The notes beneath the pieces are model-generated. The model saw nothing but the letters and a program-made list of their open reading frames with translations, was not told where the DNA came from and ran no database searches. From contig CAWJJU010000007.1 in assembly GCA_963843315.1 (NCBI GenBank), positions 1 through 64,000 of the forward strand: DNA of 64,000 nucleotides, read 5' to 3'. Both the position numbers and the translations under genes were made by a program. Of the stretch, positions 1-7,616 are shown in pieces. The stretch's first letter is position 1. Every line of letters begins with the position of its first letter. The stretch comes from JAWVFM01 sp963843315. GTDB lineage: Bacteria; Actinomycetota; Thermoleophilia; Solirubrobacterales; 70-9.

Positions 1-878
1 GGGCGGGTTCCCCATGGACGAAGCGGCGCGAATCGAGGTCGAGGAGGTGCGCCTGCACCTCGAGGGCGAGAGCTCACTCGAATCGGTTGTGTTCGCGGCG
101 AGGGGCGCCGAGGCGGTGGCGGCTTTCGAGCGGCGCACTCGCGATGGACGCGAAACGCGGAATAGGTTGCGTTTCTCGTCCATCGGGAGGCGGCGGGTGA
201 GCTATCCGGACCCGGGTGCGGCACGAGCCGCACCTCGCGGGCGAAGTTCTGCGCCGCGATCAGGTGCAGTGATTCCTGGCGGTCGAGCGCGAGGGTGGCC
301 ACCCAGGCGTCGGGAAGCGGCGCCGCAGCGCTGGCGTCGCCGACCCCGCCGTCGGACTCGCGCAGGTCGAGCAGGCGCACGCCCGACGCGGCCACGTAGG
401 TGCGCCCTCGGGCCGACGCGCCGCGGGGCTCGGCCGTGACGATGACGTCGACAAGTCGGCCCACCGGGGAGCGGCCCGACGCCGCGAGCGCCGAGGCGCC
501 GGTCACCGCAATTTCGACCGGCTCACCTCCTGCCAGGCGGCGGCGTGGAGACCTCTCGCCCGAGCCCGCAGCGGCCAGCGACGCCGACATCAGGTACGCG
601 CCGGCGGGGACCGCCCCGGAGGGACGCCGGCCCACGGCCTGGGCCACGCTCGCGAAGGTGCCCGGCGGCAGGAATCGGGCCGGGACGCGACGCACCGCCA
701 GGGCCGCGGCGCCGATCGGCCGGCCCGCACGCAGCGGGCGCTCCACCACCACCGCGCTGCGAAGCGGTCCGTAGCGGTCGGCCACCCCGGCGCTGTAGCC
801 GGCGACCGAGCGCGCGGCGAGGATCGCGCAGGCCAGCGCGGCCACGGCGAAGGCGATGCCGCGGCGGCGGCGGCTCAC
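1..878 (-). CDS. CpaB/RcpC-like Flp pilus assembly protein (3' end unclear, runs to window edge)
   Basis: GTG start at 878 overlaps the stop of the upstream histidine kinase (GTGA). The protein opens with an Arg-rich cytoplasmic tip (SRRRRRG), one hydrophobic helix (about residues 8-25), then a SAF-like region containing VVVERPLRAG and RRVPARFLPPGTF, which resembles CpaB, the periplasmic/outer-face assembly protein of Tad/Flp pili. A second conserved patch near the C-terminus reads LIAAQNFAREVRLVPHPG. The coding signal (G/C third positions) fades at about position 205; beyond it the frame stays open to the window edge but becomes Pro/Arg-rich and looks non-coding, so the true stop may lie near 200 and be hidden by an indel. 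Neighbouring DUF192 and two-component genes fit a pilus locus. Family assignment rests on motif pattern only. Confidence 0.6.
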   Translation of the reverse strand, partial: MSRRRRGIAFAVAALACAILAARSVAGYSAGVADRYGPLRSAVVVERPLRAGRPIGAAALAVRRVPARFLPPGTFASVAQAVGRRPSGAVPAGAYLMSASLAAAGSGERSPRRRLAGGEPVEIAVTGASALAASGRSPVGRLVDVIVTAEPRGASARGRTYVAASGVRLLDLRESDGGVGDASAAAPLPDAWVATLALDRQESLHLIAAQNFAREVRLVPHPGPDSSPAASRWTRNATYSAFRVHRECAARKPPPPRRPSPRTQPIRVSSRPRGAGAPPRPRFAPLRPWGTR

Positions 879-1567
879 GCGGCGCCGGCGAGCGGAAGCT
901 CGAGCACGGCAATGGTGCCGTTCTCCGAACGCAGCCAGAAGAAGCGGCCGCCGTGACGCCTCGCGATCTCGGTGACGATCGCATGACCGTGCCCGCGGCG
1001 CACGTCGCGGCGGCGACGCAGCCGCGATCCTCCCCCCGGGGGCGGCGGCGAGCCCGCGTCGGCGACCGCCAGCCGGGCCGCGCCCGGCGCCAGGGTTGCG
1101 GCGACCTCCACCCCGCCCGAGCCGTGCTCGACGGCGTTGGCGACGAGGTTGTCCACCGCCCGGATGAGCGCCACCGGATCGGCAAGGACGAACGCGTCCG
1201 TCGCCTCTGCGCGCACGCTGATTCGCCGTCCGAGGCACTCGGCCTCGCCGCGCCAGCGCTCACCGGCCTCCCGGGCCAGGGCCGAGACGGCGACGGGGCG
1301 CCTCTCCGGAGCACGCGGCTCGCCGTTGATCTCGCGATCGAGGCCCGCGACCGCGTCGACGGTCATCTCCAGGGCGTGGCGAGCTCGCGGCTCCGGAGCC
1401 CCTGCCAGGAGGAGGGCCTGGAGGGGGCGGCGCAGCTCATGAAGGGCACGGTTGAGGCCGAGGCGGCGGCGGCGCTCGCGCATCTGCCCGGCGGCCGCGG
1501 TCAGGGCCATCGCGAAGCCCAACGGCAGAAGCCAAGGCGCGAGCGAGCCGATGGCGAGCGGGAACAC
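875..1567 (-). CDS. Small membrane histidine kinase
   Basis: 230-residue sensor kinase paired with the response regulator just upstream (start GTG at 1567, one base after that gene's stop codon). One N-terminal hydrophobic segment (LAPWLLPLGFAMAL) is followed directly by the dimerisation/phosphoacceptor helix with the H-box HELRRPLQALLL, an N-box DNLVANAVEHG, a D-box VADAG and a short glycine box GHGHAIV. There is no recognisable extracellular sensor domain, so it may sense through the membrane helix or a partner. The upstream in-frame ATG at 1669 would lie within the regulator gene and is rejected. Gene order with DUF192 and a CpaB-like gene suggests control of pilus expression; that role is inference. 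Confidence 0.8.
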   Translation of the reverse strand: MFPLAIGSLAPWLLPLGFAMALTAAAGQMRERRRRLGLNRALHELRRPLQALLLAGAPEPRARHALEMTVDAVAGLDREINGEPRAPERRPVAVSALAREAGERWRGEAECLGRRISVRAEATDAFVLADPVALIRAVDNLVANAVEHGSGGVEVAATLAPGAARLAVADAGSPPPPGGGSRLRRRRDVRRGHGHAIVTEIARRHGGRFFWLRSENGTIAVLELPLAGAA

Positions 1568-1568
1568 C

Positions 1569-2282
1569 TCAGCCCTCCACCAGCCGGTAGCCGACGCCCC
1601 ACACGTTGAACACCCAGCGCTGGCTCTCCGGGTCGAGCTTTCGCCGCAGCCGGCTTGCGTGGGAGTCAAGCGTGCGGGTTCGGGCCGTGGACTGAAAGCC
1701 CCAGACGTCGCGCAGGAGCTCCTGCTTGGTGAAGACGCGACGCGGCTCGGCCGCCAGCGCGACCAGCAGCGCGTACTCCTTCGCCGCGAGGTCGACCGCC
1801 CGTTCGCCGACGGTGACGAGCCGCCGCGAGGGGTCGATCTTCAGGTCGCCCACGCGGCGAATCCCTTCGCGACGGTCCGCGCGCCGGCGGAGGACCGCGG
1901 CGATCCGCGCTTCGACCTCCTGGTAGTCGAAGGGCTTGACAACGAAGTCGTCGGCGCCCTCGCGAAGGCCACGCAGGCGGTCGGCGTGCGAGCCGCGGCC
2001 GGAGAGGACGATCACCGCCAGGCGCGGATCGCAGCCGTCGGTCGAGCCGTCGGCCCCGCGCACGGAGCGCAGGACGTCGATGCCTGGAGCGTCGGGCAGG
2101 ACGAGGTCCAGCAGCAGGACGTCAGGCTCGTTGTAGCGGCACATGCGCATCGCGTCGGAGGCCGACGGCGCCTGGAGCACCCGGTAGCGGTCGGCCTCCA
2201 GGTGATCGGCGAGGAGCTCCAGCGTGGCCGGGTCGTCCTCGCAGACGACGACGGTGGCGATCGGGGTGGCGTGCGGGATCAC
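1569..2282 (-). CDS. OmpR-family response regulator
   Basis: 237 residues. Receiver domain about residues 10-130 with acidic pair CEDD, phosphoacceptor Asp in LLLDLVLPD, Ser/Thr switch in VIVLSGRG and Lys in VVKPFDYQE; winged-helix DNA-binding domain about 145-235 (FTKQELLRDVWG, DSHASRLRRKL, GVGYRLVEG). GTG start at 2282 overlaps the DUF192 stop (GTGA); the longer in-frame extension upstream is the antisense-like Pro/Arg-rich shadow of DUF192 and is excluded. Forms a co-transcribed pair with the kinase downstream. The receiver and output domain are intact, so a functional transcription factor is expected; targets are unknown but the flanking CpaB-like gene suggests the Tad pilus locus. Confidence 0.88.
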   Translation of the reverse strand: MIPHATPIATVVVCEDDPATLELLADHLEADRYRVLQAPSASDAMRMCRYNEPDVLLLDLVLPDAPGIDVLRSVRGADGSTDGCDPRLAVIVLSGRGSHADRLRGLREGADDFVVKPFDYQEVEARIAAVLRRRADRREGIRRVGDLKIDPSRRLVTVGERAVDLAAKEYALLVALAAEPRRVFTKQELLRDVWGFQSTARTRTLDSHASRLRRKLDPESQRWVFNVWGVGYRLVEG

Positions 2283-2608
2283 TGGGCCTCCTTCGCTGTC
2301 ACTGGGATCTCGAGGACCGCGCTCGCCCGCCGGTCGGAGGCGAGCCGCCGCGGCGGAAGGGCGCGCCGGCGCGAGAGCTCCGCCAGCTCGCCCGAGAGGA
2401 AGACGACATCGATCGGGAAGCGCATGCCGAACGTGTGGACCGAGCGGCAGCTCGGGATCAGCAGCGCCGGGGGCGCCGCCCCACGATCGACGCCGGCCAG
2501 GCCGAGCAGCCGTGAGCGCCGCGAGACCGCGACGCGGGCCGGCAGGCCGAGGGCCTCCGACAACGGCAGGCGCTTCGTTCGGGAGGACTCGGCTGCGGCG
2601 TCGATCAC
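2279..2608 (-). CDS. DUF192 family protein
   Basis: 109 residues. The family hallmark is CRSVHTFGMRFPIDVVFL in the middle, preceded by the strand-rich SRRSRLLGLAG and followed by a short C-terminal part that keeps LPPRRLASDRRASAVLEIP. DUF192 proteins are small beta-rich proteins of unknown biochemical role, often encoded beside Tad/Flp pilus genes in actinobacteria. No signal peptide is visible. First gene of the minus-strand run DUF192 - regulator - kinase - CpaB-like, coupled to the regulator by a GTGA overlap. The start ATG at 2608 is the first in frame; a shorter form cannot be excluded. Confidence 0.8.
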   Translation of the reverse strand: MIDAAAESSRTKRLPLSEALGLPARVAVSRRSRLLGLAGVDRGAAPPALLIPSCRSVHTFGMRFPIDVVFLSGELAELSRRRALPPRRLASDRRASAVLEIPVTAKEAQ

Positions 2609-2772
2609 GGGGACGAGAACCCCGGGTGCTCTGATCGCGACCCCCTGGGTGCAAAGGGTCGTTCAGCCGTCGAGGTCCCCTGACGAACTCCTCCCCGATC
2701 CGAAAAGATTGCCAAGCTCTTAGGGAGGCTCTGAAGAGGGCCGCAGATCGGAAAGAAAGAACGAAGGGTCAA

Positions 2773-3237
2773 GTGGAGAAAGCAACTCGCAGAGGGAACT
2801 ACGAGTCGGGCGCGGACTACGTATTGGAGTACGGCGAGCTGCGCTTCTCCTTCAACGAGTCCGACTTCGGCCAGCGCGTCGAACAGGCCGCCGTGAAGCT
2901 CGACTTCGTCGACCCCGGCCTGGCCCCCGAGGAGCTCCACGACCTGCTCGAGCTCGCGGTCAACGGCGAGATCATCGAGCCCTCCTCGACCCTGGGTGAG
3001 CACATCAACGAGAACTGGACCGAGCTTGTCGGCCCCGCCAACCGCAGCCTCGTCCACTGGATCCGCCGCCTCGTCTTCCGCGGCGCCTGGCTCGACCAGC
3101 GCGTCAAGGAGGGCGAGCTGGACATCTCGTTCGAGCCCGACACCAACACCTTCACCTACATCCAGCCCGACCGCGAGGGCGAGCCGATCGAGCTCTCGCG
3201 CGAGCCGAGCTGGTCGCGCCTGGCCTACCGCCCGTAG
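2773..3237 (+). CDS. Conserved-looking acidic protein of unknown function
   Basis: 154 residues, GTG start at 2773 with a purine-rich GAAGGG ribosome site about 6 bases upstream. I do not recognise the family. It is acidic, lacks a signal peptide or membrane helix, and looks like a compact soluble alpha/beta protein (SADYVLEYGELRFSFNESD; ENWTELVGPANRSLVHWIRR; ends ELSREPSWSRLAYRP). Strong G/C third-position bias and a codon pattern like its neighbours support it as a real gene. It is transcribed divergently from the DUF192 operon and converges on the rho-like gene, with only 6 bp between stops, so it is probably a single-gene unit driven from the AT-richer stretch at about 2695-2770. Confidence 0.7.
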   Translation: MEKATRRGNYESGADYVLEYGELRFSFNESDFGQRVEQAAVKLDFVDPGLAPEELHDLLELAVNGEIIEPSSTLGEHINENWTELVGPANRSLVHWIRRLVFRGAWLDQRVKEGELDISFEPDTNTFTYIQPDREGEPIELSREPSWSRLAYRP

Positions 3238-3243
3238 GCGCCT

Positions 3244-4548
3244 CTATTCGCTGACGCGCTTCGCGGCTTCGGCCGGGGAGAGGCCGGTGAGCTCGCCGCG
3301 CAGGGTGCGCAGGTCGGCGAGCTCGTCCTCGGAGAGGATCGCGTCCTCACCCGAGGCGCGGGTGCCGGCGGCGTCGATGGGGATGATTCCCTGCCCTGCC
3401 AGCTCGGCCGACAGCGCGATCGTCGCGTTCTCCGTGGTCGACACGGCGCGGTGGGCGTCGTCGCCGGGCTCGAGCGTGGTGGCGACGACGGTGAGCGAGC
3501 CCGTGTCGTCGCCCTCGAGCTCGCGCCCGGAGCCGAAGATGCGCTTTGCGGGGGCCGCATCGCCGGCCGCGGCGACTCGCGAGAGGGAGTCGACGATCAG
3601 CACCGCGTCGCCGCCGCGCTCGGCTATGCGCGCCGCGCGGGCGAGGCCGAGCTCGGCGATGCGGATCTGCTCGTTGGGCGACATGTCGGCCGTCGCGATC
3701 GCGAGCTCGGTGTCGGGAAGGGCCTCCCGCCAGGCCGTGGCCTCCTCGGGGCGCTCGTCCACCAGCACCACGACGACCTCCACCCCGTCCTTTCCGGCAA
3801 GCGCGGTCGCGATGCCGCGAAGCAGCGTGGTGCGCCCGGAGCGCGGCGCGGCGTCGACCAGCACGCGCTGGCCGAAGGCGAGCGGGGCGAGGCGGTCGGC
3901 CGCCCGCACGAGCGGGTCGGCGTCGCCCAGCGGCAGGCGCCGCGACGGGGCGACGGGCTTGAGGGCGTCGATGCTCGGGCGATCCTCGGGCTTCTCGGCC
4001 TGCGGCTCGGTCCCGTTGACCGTGTCGACGTGGACGAGGGCGCGGTGGCGCTCGCCGCGGCGCGGCGCTCGGGCGGGCCCGGAGACCTCGTCGCCCGCCC
4101 GCAGCTCGCAGCGGCGGATCTGCGAGCTCGAGACGTAGACGTCGTCCTCCTCGCGCTCCAAGCCCTTCAGGCGGATGAACCCGTGGCCCTGGCCGGTGAT
4201 GTCGAGGACGCCGCTGACCTGCTCGGTCTCCTCGTCTTCGGGCGGCTCCTCACGCTCTCGGGGGGCACGCTCTCGGGGCGCCCGTTCGCGGTCGCGCTCG
4301 CGACCGCGACCGCGGCCGCCGCGGCGCCGGCGTGGGCGCTCGGCCTTGGGCTCGTCGCCTGCCTCGGCTTCCTCGACAGGCTCGTCGTCGCGCGCCTCGT
4401 CGTCCGGCTCGGGCTCGCCGCCGCCCTGCGCCTGGATGGCCTCGATGAGGTCATCGCGGCGAAGGGTGCGGTACGCGGCGATGCCCAATTTCGCCGCGCG
4501 CTCGTGCAGCGCGGCGATGTGAAGGTCCTGCAGGTCGGCCGGGCTCAT
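3244..4548 (-). CDS. rho: Divergent transcription termination factor Rho (Walker A Lys replaced by Arg)
   Basis: 434 residues in Rho order: N-terminal SAP/Rho-N helices (LQDLHIAALHERAAKLGI, TLRRDDLIEAI), a charged Arg/Glu insert (about 45-105), a cold-shock-like RNA-binding domain (SGVLDITGQGHGFIRL), and a RecA-type ATPase. Catalytic Glu in VDERPEE and Walker B VLIVDSLSR are present. The P-loop reads APRSGRTT, where canonical Rho has PPKAGKT, so both lysines are arginine. The secondary RNA-contact loop (EEFKGTGN in E. coli) is replaced by VSTTENAT, while the downstream GTR is kept. The gene lies 28 bp downstream of transaldolase, echoing the tal-to-rho neighbourhood of Bacillus, so it sits at the usual rho locus. 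It could be the main Rho or a non-canonical paralogue; ATPase activity is questionable. Confidence 0.85.
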   Translation of the reverse strand: MSPADLQDLHIAALHERAAKLGIAAYRTLRRDDLIEAIQAQGGGEPEPDDEARDDEPVEEAEAGDEPKAERPRRRRGGRGRGRERDRERAPRERAPREREEPPEDEETEQVSGVLDITGQGHGFIRLKGLEREEDDVYVSSSQIRRCELRAGDEVSGPARAPRRGERHRALVHVDTVNGTEPQAEKPEDRPSIDALKPVAPSRRLPLGDADPLVRAADRLAPLAFGQRVLVDAAPRSGRTTLLRGIATALAGKDGVEVVVVLVDERPEEATAWREALPDTELAIATADMSPNEQIRIAELGLARAARIAERGGDAVLIVDSLSRVAAAGDAAPAKRIFGSGRELEGDDTGSLTVVATTLEPGDDAHRAVSTTENATIALSAELAGQGIIPIDAAGTRASGEDAILSEDELADLRTLRGELTGLSPAEAAKRVSE

Positions 4549-4576
4549 CCCGGCGCGCAGGATACGGACTTGGCGC

Positions 4577-5275
4577 TCAGGCCTTCGCCGCCGACTCGCG
4601 CTGGGCCACCAGGCCGCTCAGCCACTCGCCGAACTCCGGGCGCGACTGCCAGTCGGACTTGAACTTCTCGGAGCCCGCCGTGGTGAGCGGGTGGTCGAGC
4701 ATCTGGCGCAGGACCTTGCCCGGAACGGTGGCGATCTCGCAGCCGAGCTGAGCCGCCGTGATGACGTGCTCGGGATGGCGGATCGAGGCGGCGATGATCT
4801 GCGAGGTGACGCCGCCGGCGCGGAAGCACTCCACGATCTCCGCCACCACCTGGCCGGAGTCCACCGAGATGTCGTCGAGGCGGCCCATGAAGCACGAGAC
4901 GTAGGTCGCGCCCGCGCTCGCGGCGAGCAACGCCTGGTTGGCGGAGAAGACGAGGGTCATGTTGACCGGGATGCCGTCGGCGGTGAGCGCGTGGGTCGCG
5001 CCGAGGCCGGCCTCGCAGAACGGCACCTTCACGGTGACGTGCTCGTGCAACTCGAAGAGCGCGCGGCCCTCGGCGACCATGCCGTCGACGTCCTCGGAGA
5101 CGACCTCCGCCGACACCGGCCCGCCCACCAGATCACAGATCCGCTTGACGATCTCGCCCGGATCGCCGTCCTCCTTGGCAAGCAGCGACGGGTTGGTCGT
5201 AGCGCCCGCCAGGACCCCCCACTTCGCGATCTCCTCGACCTCGGCAACGCTGCCCGTGTCGACGAAAAGCCTCAA
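4577..5275 (-). CDS. tal: Transaldolase / fructose-6-phosphate aldolase family protein
   Basis: 232 residues, the small TalC/FSA-type TIM barrel. Visible hallmarks are GATTNPSLLAKE near the N-terminus, the Schiff-base lysine in VTVKVPFCEAGL, NMTLVFSANQALLAASAG and VSCFMGRLDDIS. Expected to transfer dihydroxyacetone (transaldolase) or cleave fructose 6-phosphate in the non-oxidative pentose phosphate pathway in the cytoplasm. The start at 5275 gives the standard MRLFVDTGSVAEVEEI beginning. It is the first gene of a two-gene unit with the rho-like gene 28 bp downstream. Discriminating transaldolase from aldolase would need structure-level residues I cannot assign with certainty. Confidence 0.9.
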   Translation of the reverse strand: MRLFVDTGSVAEVEEIAKWGVLAGATTNPSLLAKEDGDPGEIVKRICDLVGGPVSAEVVSEDVDGMVAEGRALFELHEHVTVKVPFCEAGLGATHALTADGIPVNMTLVFSANQALLAASAGATYVSCFMGRLDDISVDSGQVVAEIVECFRAGGVTSQIIAASIRHPEHVITAAQLGCEIATVPGKVLRQMLDHPLTTAGSEKFKSDWQSRPEFGEWLSGLVAQRESAAKA

Positions 5276-5389
5276 CTCGTTCCTCCGTACATAGCTTCGA
5301 TCACCGGTTCCTACTGTACGGGAGCACCCGGCGATCCTCAGCGGCGCCGAAGCCCCCGGACGTCCGCAAATAGCAGGGTTTCGGGCAGC

Positions 5390-7075
5390 TCAGGCGGCGG
5401 CGGCCGGGTCGATGCCCTCGACCGCGGCGTCGTGGCGCCAGCGCTCGGCCTCGTCGCCGACCCGCCCCTCGTCCCAGCCGAGCTCCCGCCCCATCTCGCG
5501 CGCGACGTCCGCCACCGCCTCGGCGGTGCGCAGATCGGTCGCCGAGACCAGGCCGAGCCTCGTGCGCCGAAGCAGGACGTCGCCGACGGAGCAGGCCTGC
5601 TCCAGCCGCGCGGCGACCACGACCTCGGCGAGCAGGTCGGGCATGCCCGGCACGATCGGCCGCGAGAGCTCGGGCCGCTCGCTCGCGACTCGCAGCACGG
5701 TCTTGGCGGCGTGCCCGTAGCGGAAGGCGAGGAGCTTGCGGGTCTCGTCGGAGAGCGCCTCGCCCGCGAAGCCGGCCGGCGGCCGGAGGTCCTCGTCGGA
5801 CGCCGTCATCCCCAGCGGGATCTCCGCCGTGCGGCAGGGCGCCTCGCGGCCCTCGCGCTCGACCATGCGGTCGACGACCTGCTTGGCCATCCGCCGCCAG
5901 GTCGTGAGCTTGCCGCCGGTGATGGTGAGCAGCCCCGACGAGGTCTCATACAGCTCCGCCTTGCGGGAGATGTCGACGGACTTGCGCGGGTCGCCCGTGG
6001 AGATCAGCGGGCGCACGCCCGCGTAGGCGCCGGAGATGTCGCCGCGGCCGAGGTCGGTGCCGAAGAACGAGTTGGCGGCGTCGAGCAGGTAGTCGATGTC
6101 GTCGCCGGAGGGCTCGACGTGGGAGATGTCGCCCTCGTAGTCGCGGTCCGTGGTGCCGATGAGGGCGCGCCCGTACCAGGGCAGCGCGAAGATCGTGCGA
6201 TCCTCGCCCGCGGGCAGGATGCAGGCAGCGCTGCCGATCGGGAGCTTGTTCGTGGGGACCGTCACGTGCGTCCCCCGCGAGGGCTTGATCCGCGGAACCT
6301 CGGCCTCATCGTGGATCTCGTCGGGGCGGATACGGTCGGCCCACACACCCGTGGCGTTGACGACGTTGTCGGCGCGCAGCTCGAACTCCTCGCCGCTGTC
6401 GCGCTCCAGGCAGCGCACCCCGTCGGCTCGCCCGTCCTGCTCCAGCAGGCCGACGACCTCGGCCCTGTTCAGTGGCACGGCGCCGAAGCGCTCGGCCTCG
6501 CCGAGGATCGTCAGCACCAACCGTGAGTCGTCGGTCTGGCAGTCGTAGAAGAGATAGGCGCTCGAGGGCGCCAGCGGCTCGAGGGCCGGAACCAGCTCGA
6601 TTGCCTCGGAGCCCTCGATGGTTCGGTGGCCCTCGGGCGCCCAGAAGTCGCCGGCCGCCTGGCGTGCGGCGCGCTCGCGGCGGGCCTGGCCCACCCGCGT
6701 GGTCGCCATCACGTCGTAGAGGTTCAGGCCCATCGCGAGCTTGCGGCTGCGGCGGTCCTCGCCCACGGTCGGCACCAGAAACGGCGTCGGATAAACGAGA
6801 TGCGGCGCGAGCTGGACCATGAGCTGGCGCTCCAGCAGCGCCTCGCGGACCAGCCCGAGGTCGAAGTTCTGCAGGTAGCGCAGCCCGCCGTGGACCATCT
6901 TCGAGGAGCGACTGGAGGTGCCGATCGCCCAGTCGGCTCGCTCGACGATGGCGACCGAGTAGCCGCGCGACGCGGCGTCGAGCGCAACGCCGACGCCGGT
7001 CACCCCGCCGCCCACGACCGCGACGTCGAAGCGCTCGGAGCGCAGTGCCTTCAGTGCGTCGAGCCGGGAGATCAA
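5390..7075 (-). CDS. glpD: Glycerol-3-phosphate dehydrogenase (FAD, quinone-linked)
   Basis: 561 residues, standard GlpD length. N-terminal FAD-binding Rossmann motif VVGGGVTGVGVALDAASRG, then the family signature SSRSSKMVHGGLRYLQ; substrate/FAD region VNATGVWAD and ITGGKLTTWRRMA; C-terminal helical cap domain ends near DPAAAA. Oxidises sn-glycerol 3-phosphate to dihydroxyacetone phosphate at the membrane, passing electrons to quinone. No glycerol kinase or facilitator is adjacent. The nitroreductase gene lies immediately upstream in the same direction with a 4-bp gap (stop at 7080, GlpD start at 7075), suggesting co-transcription. Confidence 0.95.
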   Translation of the reverse strand: MISRLDALKALRSERFDVAVVGGGVTGVGVALDAASRGYSVAIVERADWAIGTSSRSSKMVHGGLRYLQNFDLGLVREALLERQLMVQLAPHLVYPTPFLVPTVGEDRRSRKLAMGLNLYDVMATTRVGQARRERAARQAAGDFWAPEGHRTIEGSEAIELVPALEPLAPSSAYLFYDCQTDDSRLVLTILGEAERFGAVPLNRAEVVGLLEQDGRADGVRCLERDSGEEFELRADNVVNATGVWADRIRPDEIHDEAEVPRIKPSRGTHVTVPTNKLPIGSAACILPAGEDRTIFALPWYGRALIGTTDRDYEGDISHVEPSGDDIDYLLDAANSFFGTDLGRGDISGAYAGVRPLISTGDPRKSVDISRKAELYETSSGLLTITGGKLTTWRRMAKQVVDRMVEREGREAPCRTAEIPLGMTASDEDLRPPAGFAGEALSDETRKLLAFRYGHAAKTVLRVASERPELSRPIVPGMPDLLAEVVVAARLEQACSVGDVLLRRTRLGLVSATDLRTAEAVADVAREMGRELGWDEGRVGDEAERWRHDAAVEGIDPAAAA

Positions 7076-7079
7076 CGCG

Positions 7080-7586
7080 TCAATCCAGGAAGGCGAGCAG
7101 CTCGCCCACGGGGGCGCGCTGCGGCGCAGGCTTGGGCTCGATCGGCAGGCCGAGGTGGATCAGGCCGACGAAGCGCTCGCGAGGCCCCACCCCCACCGCG
7201 TCGAGCCCTTCGCGGGTGCGGAGCACCTCCGGGGTGCGCCAGTACCCGGCGAGGCCGCGGTCGTGTGCGGCCAGCAACAGGGCGTACGCGGCGCAGGCGC
7301 CGGCCATGTGGTCCTCCTCGTCCTGAGACGGGTCGTCGCTTCGCAATGTCGAGCAGACCACGAGCGTCGGCGCCCGGTCGAGCTTGGCGGCCCCCTCCCC
7401 CGCCGCGGCCTTCAGTCGCTCCAGCGTGCGCGGGCCGATCACGCGGAAGCGCCAGGGGTTGGTGAGGTGGTGGTTTGGCGCCCAGCGCGCGAGCTCGACG
7501 AGCTCGGAGATGACCTCCGGCTCGACCGGATCGGACCGGTACGCCTTGTGCGTCCGGCGCGTGCGGATTGCCTCGGCCAACTCCAC
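7080..7586 (-). CDS. Nitroreductase family protein
   Basis: 168 residues, on the short side for the FMN-dependent nitroreductase fold but complete: phosphate-binding IRTRRTHKAYRSDPV at the N-terminus, WAPNHHLTNPWRFRVIG, central AAYALLLAAHDRGLAGYW, and C-terminal FVGLIHLGLP. Such enzymes reduce quinones, nitro compounds or related substrates with NAD(P)H and bind FMN as dimers. Lies 4 bp upstream of glpD on the same strand. The substrate cannot be told from sequence. Confidence 0.88.
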   Translation of the reverse strand: MELAEAIRTRRTHKAYRSDPVEPEVISELVELARWAPNHHLTNPWRFRVIGPRTLERLKAAAGEGAAKLDRAPTLVVCSTLRSDDPSQDEEDHMAGACAAYALLLAAHDRGLAGYWRTPEVLRTREGLDAVGVGPRERFVGLIHLGLPIEPKPAPQRAPVGELLAFLD

Positions 7587-7616
7587 GGGCGAACCGTATC
7601 GCGGCCGCCTCGCCGC

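Noticed and set aside
14..439. Plus-strand open frame starting MDEAARIEVEEVRLHLEGE
   Set aside because: Its first 40 codons look protein-like, but from about 190 it lies antisense to the CpaB-like gene with a better coding pattern, and no ribosome site is visible. Too uncertain to call a gene; the first 100 bases may still hold a short protein.
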